Assembly: GCA_028686345.1 (NCBI GenBank)
Contig: JAQUCE010000045.1
Coordinates: 1 to 38,984, forward strand
Reading direction: 5' to 3'
Source: Kiritimatiellia bacterium
GTDB lineage: Bacteria > Verrucomicrobiota > Kiritimatiellia > RFP12 > UBA1067
DNA length: 38,984 nucleotides
Position numbers and translations under genes: made by a program. Under the pieces are notes generated by a model. That model was given only the letters and a program-made list of their open reading frames with translations, ran no database searches and was not told where the DNA came from. Below are positions 35,077 through 38,984 of the stretch, piece after piece. Numbering within the stretch: the first letter of the stretch is position 1; each line of letters opens with the position of its first letter.

Positions 35077-35096
35077 AGCGTAATAAGGAGGTTGAA

Positions 35097-38000
35097 ATGG
35101 CTCCTGTCAAACAGCTCCTATCCTCACTCTGCGCGGCTGTACTGCTGTTCAGTTCCACTGCCTGGGCGCAATCGCCTGTGCAGACAACTCTTTGCCAGCA
35201 GTGGTGGCAGGCCTACGAAGGTGAGGATGCCACTGGAAAACATGTGCTGGGTCTGTGGAGCTTCAACCAGGGTGCTGAGACAAAGGATGCTGCCGGGAAA
35301 GGGCATGACCTTGATCTAAGAGGCGCTGTGATAACTACGGAGGGCCGTTTCGGGCAGGGACTGGAGTCGTTTTGCGGTTACCCGGCTGTCGACAAGCGGC
35401 ACGCCGCGGTCGCGGGCCACAGTCCTGCACTGACACCGCGAGCGGCCTTTTCCCTTGAGTTGTGGCTGAAGCCCAAGCCGGAAATCGTTGGTTATCCTGA
35501 GTCTTTTCTGGTTGACAAGAAGTATGTGGCACACACTGACTACCAGTTCACGCTGGGGTCTGCTGATAGTGGCGGCAAGCGTTCGCTTGCAATGCGCCTG
35601 GGCTTTGGCGAAGACTCTGAGACATTTGTTTCTGATGCGGAGAGTTACGCGCCGGGCGAGTGGCATCATCTGGCCTTCACCTACGACGGAGCTGGCACAG
35701 GGCGTTTTTACCGTGACGGCAAGCCCTTGGGGGGTGCAACCCGCTATGGCAGGGGAGGTGTCGCCTCTGGCAAACACCCTTTGTCGATCGGCGACCGCAT
35801 TGGCAGTCTTTACCACGGGTTTCCCGGAGTTATCTCGCAGGTGAGGCTCTGTGATGGCGTGTTGGAGTTCCGCCCGATCAAGCTGGAGCATGTGACCGAG
35901 CGTGACGTGTTTGTGCGTATGGAGAGTGCGCCGCCAATGCAGCTCAGATTGTCCAACCTGAGGCCTGACCTGATCACGGGCGGGCGGGTGGTAGTGACAG
36001 CGGATGGCATGGAATGGGCTAATGCGCAGTTGCCGGAGCTTGCCTCCGGAGCGGAGCATATATTGCTTGTTCCCGTTGACACCAAGCTGAAGCCAGGGCA
36101 GTATCAGATCAAAGCCTCTGTCGAGGTTTTCGGCAAGTCATCCTACAAGACGGCAGAGAGCTTCTTGTTTACAATAGTTCCGCGGCATCCTGTGCGGATG
36201 CCGGTGGTGATGTGGGGCCTTTATGGAGCAGAGCGGGTTAGCAAAGAGTTCGCGCGATTAAAGGAGATAGGGTTTACGCATAGCCTGGGCTTCGGTGCTG
36301 ACCAAGAGCTAATCTTTGCGGCTGGCAAACCTGTGGCCCCGGGTTCAGAGGAGCAAGTAGGAAAGGTCAAGCGTATGCTGAATCTGGCTTTGGCCAATGA
36401 TATCGGCGTTATCGCCACGCTCTCGCCCGGCTCAGGCATTGGTAGAAGCAGGAAGGAGCTGCTGCGGGTTGATCGTGCGGGCAAGGCCAACGAGTCAAAA
36501 CCAACAACTTGCGCCGCTTATCCCGGGCTGGCGGAGTTCTCATACAACGTGGGAGCCGCAGTGGCGCAAACCTACGGTGGTTTTCCGGCCTGGCAGGCGG
36601 CGTTACTACACACTGAGGTGCGCGATGGGGCGAATGTTTGCTGGCATGAGCATGACCGTGCTGCCTGCCTGGCTGCCACGGGGGCGGATTACCCTGAAGG
36701 TGCGCTGAACAAACGAGGGGTTGAGTATGCCAAGCTTCAAGATTTCCCAGCTGATCGAGTTGTCCCGGATGACCATCCGCTGCTTAAGTTTTTAAGTTGG
36801 TATTGGAAGCAAGGCGACGGTTGGAATCGCCTCAACACAGAGCTGCACCGCGGGCTTAAGTCAACCGGACGTAATGACATATGGACTTTTCACGACCCGG
36901 CCGTGCGTGTGGCGAGCGTTTATGGCAGCGGCGGAGCAGCGGATATGATTTCGCAATGGAGCTATTCATATCCTGATCCTATCCGCATTGGTCTGGCTGC
37001 GGATGAGCTGTTAGCAATGGCCCGTGGCGCTTCAGAGCCGCAACAGGTTATGAAGATGACTCAGATCATCTGGTATCGCTCGCAGACCGCCCCGGCAGCC
37101 AAGGGCGATGAGGTCACCAAAGCAACACAAACCCCTTGGGAGGACACTGATCCAGACGCGGCTTTTCCAACAATTGCTCCCATGCATTTGCGCGAAGCCT
37201 TCTGGACTAAGCTGGCGCGTCCTGTGCGTGGCATCATGTATCACGGGTGGGGCTCTTTGGTTCCTGAGAGCGGTGAAACCGCATACAGGTACACACATCC
37301 TGAGACACAGCATGAGCTGAGCCGTTTGATAAAAAAGGTTGTCGAACCGTTGGGGCCGACACTGCTGCAGGTGTCGGATCGTAAATCCGATGTCGCTTAT
37401 CTCGAGAGTTTCGCATCGCAGATGTTCGCCCGCCGCGGCACATATGGCTGGGGCAACAATTGGTCGGGGGACGGCTATCATGTGTTGCTGTGGGCTGGAT
37501 TACAGCCAAAGATTATTTATGACGAAACACTCTTAGGGGAGGGTCTGAATGGTTACCGCCTGCTATTTTTGATGGACTGCGATGTGCTGACAAAGAGTGT
37601 TGTCAGCAAAATTCTAGCCTTTCAGAAAAACGGCGGGCTGGTTGTAGCGGATGAGCGGCTCTGTCCTGCTGTCAGCGCGGATATTGTGATTCCCGCTTAT
37701 GAGCGGACGCGCGAGGCTGACAAGGATCGTGTCGCTCTGATTGCCAAAGCCGAGGAGTTGCGCGGGGCTTTGCAAGGGCGTTACGTTGGGTATGTTGACT
37801 CTTCGCTGCGCGATGTGGTACCCAGGTGCCGCACATATGGCAGCACCGATTATCTGTTTGCAGTGAACGATCTGCGTGAGTTTGGTGATTATGTGGGCCA
37901 TCACGGCCTGGTCATGGAAAACGGCGTACCAGCTGAGACGGTTTTGACCGTGCGGCGCAAGGGTGGGTATGTGTACGATCTTGTGGAAGGACGCGAGCTC

Positions 38001-38402
38001 AAGAGTGTCTCAGATGGGGAGGTGTTGATGATCGCGCGCGGATTTGGCCCTTGCGAAGGGTGTGTTCTGATGATCACCGACAGGGCGATTAGCGGTGTTA
38101 GGATTGAGGTTCCGGATGCAACCCGGCCTGGCGCAAGGTTGGCATGCCGCATAACAATAGTTGACGATGTCGGCGCGCCGCTGGATGCGGTGGTACCTGT
38201 CAGGGTGGAGATAAGCGACCCCTCCGGTGCTGAGATGGAGTGGAGCGGCTATTACGGAGCTAAAGACAGTGCTTTGGATATACAACTTGATATAGCTGCG
38301 AACGACACTCCAGGGATATGGCAGATAAAGGTTTATGAGCTGGCATCAGGCAGGCATGAGGTCAAATATTTCCGTGTGGCTCCGGCTGGTAGCGGCAACT
38401 GA
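35097..38402 (+). CDS. large secreted LamG and glycosidase-like protein
   Basis: The 1101-residue protein begins with a signal peptide (LLSSLCAAVLLFSSTAWAQ). Residues about 48-258 are a LamG/concanavalin-type lectin domain (GLWSFNQGAE, FSLELWLKP, GEWHHLAFTYDGAG, FYRDGKPLG). A beta domain lies at about 265-365. From about 370 to 740 it resembles a glycoside-hydrolase barrel of the beta-galactosidase type, and at about 790-900 a trimerisation-like alpha/beta domain follows (YRLLFLMDCDVLT, FQKNGGLVVADERL). I cannot assign the catalytic acids with confidence. AAGGAGG (35085-35091) fixes ATG 35097; an in-frame TTG at 35073 overlaps the previous stop codon and is rejected. It follows the FHA-MoxR gene by 20 nt and is probably co-transcribed. 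Confidence 0.82.
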   Translation: MAPVKQLLSSLCAAVLLFSSTAWAQSPVQTTLCQQWWQAYEGEDATGKHVLGLWSFNQGAETKDAAGKGHDLDLRGAVITTEGRFGQGLESFCGYPAVDKRHAAVAGHSPALTPRAAFSLELWLKPKPEIVGYPESFLVDKKYVAHTDYQFTLGSADSGGKRSLAMRLGFGEDSETFVSDAESYAPGEWHHLAFTYDGAGTGRFYRDGKPLGGATRYGRGGVASGKHPLSIGDRIGSLYHGFPGVISQVRLCDGVLEFRPIKLEHVTERDVFVRMESAPPMQLRLSNLRPDLITGGRVVVTADGMEWANAQLPELASGAEHILLVPVDTKLKPGQYQIKASVEVFGKSSYKTAESFLFTIVPRHPVRMPVVMWGLYGAERVSKEFARLKEIGFTHSLGFGADQELIFAAGKPVAPGSEEQVGKVKRMLNLALANDIGVIATLSPGSGIGRSRKELLRVDRAGKANESKPTTCAAYPGLAEFSYNVGAAVAQTYGGFPAWQAALLHTEVRDGANVCWHEHDRAACLAATGADYPEGALNKRGVEYAKLQDFPADRVVPDDHPLLKFLSWYWKQGDGWNRLNTELHRGLKSTGRNDIWTFHDPAVRVASVYGSGGAADMISQWSYSYPDPIRIGLAADELLAMARGASEPQQVMKMTQIIWYRSQTAPAAKGDEVTKATQTPWEDTDPDAAFPTIAPMHLREAFWTKLARPVRGIMYHGWGSLVPESGETAYRYTHPETQHELSRLIKKVVEPLGPTLLQVSDRKSDVAYLESFASQMFARRGTYGWGNNWSGDGYHVLLWAGLQPKIIYDETLLGEGLNGYRLLFLMDCDVLTKSVVSKILAFQKNGGLVVADERLCPAVSADIVIPAYERTREADKDRVALIAKAEELRGALQGRYVGYVDSSLRDVVPRCRTYGSTDYLFAVNDLREFGDYVGHHGLVMENGVPAETVLTVRRKGGYVYDLVEGRELKSVSDGEVLMIARGFGPCEGCVLMITDRAISGVRIEVPDATRPGARLACRITIVDDVGAPLDAVVPVRVEISDPSGAEMEWSGYYGAKDSALDIQLDIAANDTPGIWQIKVYELASGRHEVKYFRVAPAGSGN

Positions 38403-38416
38403 TTTTTCGTAAAATC
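38401..38416 (+). terminator. weak hairpin at the end of the LamG-protein gene
   Basis: GATTTT (38401-38406) pairs with AAAATC (38411-38416) around TCGT and is followed by GTTTTCG. It overlaps the stop codon. The stem is AT-rich, so termination strength is doubtful. Confidence 0.25.
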
Positions 38417-38615
38417 GTTTTCGTATCCACCTGCCTTTGCAGATACATATAGATCCAAATGAAGGGTTATAATAACAGCAAAAAAAGCAAACTTCTGCAT
38501 AGTTTGCGGGGATAGAGTTCGTTCCAAAATGGTCATTTCTGCATCATATATCGACATTGTATCGCTCTCTTGCGCTCCATTCTGAATGAAATTTTACAGC
38601 AGCCTGCTTGCTTTA

Positions 38616-38793
38616 CTAAAGCAGATCCAGCGGAGATTCCGGTTTACGGTAAATCTCTTTCATGACGTGGGTATAGATCAGCGTTGTTTCCATTTTCAAA
38701 GTCGATATCTTTAACCCGTAAGCGGATAAACTCGGAGAGCCGCATCCCGGTTCCGTAAATAAGTTCCAGTATAAAACGTTTTTTCTGAAACAT
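38616..38793 (-). pseudogene. intI: integron-type tyrosine recombinase remnant
   Basis: On the minus strand, from ATG 38793, one frame reads [20 protein letters not shown], then [12 protein letters not shown]. This is the box I region of integron integrases with the first catalytic Arg (GTGMRLSE). A few codons later the neighbouring frame reads [11 protein letters not shown], then [10 protein letters not shown] and TAG at 38618-38616. That is the box II end with the nucleophilic Tyr, typical of IntI (TTxIYTHV, SPLD). About a hundred residues between them, including the HxLRH box and the intI-specific insertion, are deleted with a frame change. The N-terminal half is also missing upstream. The enzyme is dead; only its debris remains. 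Confidence 0.75.
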
Positions 38794-38853
38794 ACAATAG
38801 ACATCTCATGCCTAGTTTGATAACGTATCTATGGGCAAACAAAAAAAGTAGAC

Positions 38854-38984
38854 ATGTATATTATGCTCAAGATGGGCGATGCCAATGTGCCTTTTTTCGG
38901 TTTATGTTCATTGCTGCAGCATTTCGGGTTTTCATTACGAACTAGTGGTGATCATCATATCTTTACAAAAGACGGAGTTGATGA
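38854..38984 (+). CDS. hicA: HicA-like toxin gene, cut by the window edge
   Basis: The frame from ATG 38854 (or ATG 38863) runs open to the window end, giving 43 codons. MGDANVPFFGLCSLLQHFGF, then SLRTSGDHHIFTKDGVDE, fits the YcfA/HicA group in which this block precedes EIINLQP: a Leu-rich helix, LGF, then GSHHIF with the catalytic His. Here Asp replaces the usual Ser before HH. HicA toxins are small mRNA interferases of the dsRBD-like fold, normally followed by the HicB antitoxin, which would lie beyond the window. No good ribosome-binding site is seen before either ATG. It points away from the integrase remnant. Confidence 0.6.
   Translation, partial: MYIMLKMGDANVPFFGLCSLLQHFGFSLRTSGDHHIFTKDGVD

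Noticed and set aside
35316..36059. Antisense open frame of 247 codons
   Set aside because: It lies opposite the LamG domain, whose coding pattern is clear; the translation is arginine-rich and not protein-like.
38333..38557. Minus-strand 74-codon frame at the end of the LamG gene
   Set aside because: It overlaps the coding end of a confident gene and lacks a ribosome-binding site or domain.

Overview
The window reads as bacterial chromosome from a Gram-negative member of the Planctomycetes-Verrucomicrobia-Lentisphaerae-Kiritimatiellota (PVC) group; the phylum is an inference from gene content. The pointers are a large MoxR/DUF58/BatA-type/DUF4159/DUF4175 cluster, PVC-style secreted hydrolases (DUF4091 and LamG types), a decayed surface protein with autotransporter-associated strand repeats, and intergenic DNA full of short-period tandem and dispersed repeats. 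Most genes lie on the + strand. TTG and GTG starts seem common.

Left part (1-16.5 kb). A truncated RadC remnant lacking its metal-binding core is followed by a membrane protein, yicC, and a convergent secreted DUF4091-type protein interrupted by an in-frame TGA. Next come tdh and kbl (threonine to glycine plus acetyl-CoA), a ROK/hexokinase-fold protein, dnaB, a secreted alpha/beta hydrolase, a tRNA-dihydrouridine synthase with a clear terminator, and a large surface-protein pseudogene in three frames. About 0.9 kb of mostly non-coding DNA closes this part.

Central and right part (16.7-38.4 kb). A strong promoter-like sequence at 16693-16721 precedes an almost entirely co-directional series: a small Pro/Cys-rich secreted peptide, a double-DUF4159 protein, a small secreted protein, a DUF58 protein, a BatA-type von Willebrand A (VWA) protein, a second membrane VWA protein, a lectin-like secreted protein, a giant DUF4175-like membrane/coiled-coil protein and a PA14-like/repeat protein. 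A repeat-packed gap of about 1.27 kb follows, then another small secreted protein, an FHA-MoxR AAA+ fusion, and a LamG plus glycosidase-like secreted protein that sits immediately behind it. By analogy with MoxR/VWA systems, the ATPase would remodel or load membrane VWA proteins that assemble a periplasmic or envelope complex. The substrate is unknown, and this cluster is the best candidate here for an undescribed system.

Right end (38.4-39 kb). An apparently AT-richer tail holds the C-terminal debris of an integron-type tyrosine recombinase on the minus strand and, pointing away from it, the start of a HicA-like toxin gene cut by the window edge.

Three dispersed repeat families recur. Family A is at 1435 and 32483. 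Family B is at 6268, 13194 and 33537, and two of its copies sit directly upstream of kbl and the FHA-MoxR gene. Family C is at 19422 and 31588 and brackets the DUF58-to-repeat-protein block. I saw no rRNA, tRNA, CRISPR array or intact insertion sequence. All calls come from reading the sequence; no database search was run.
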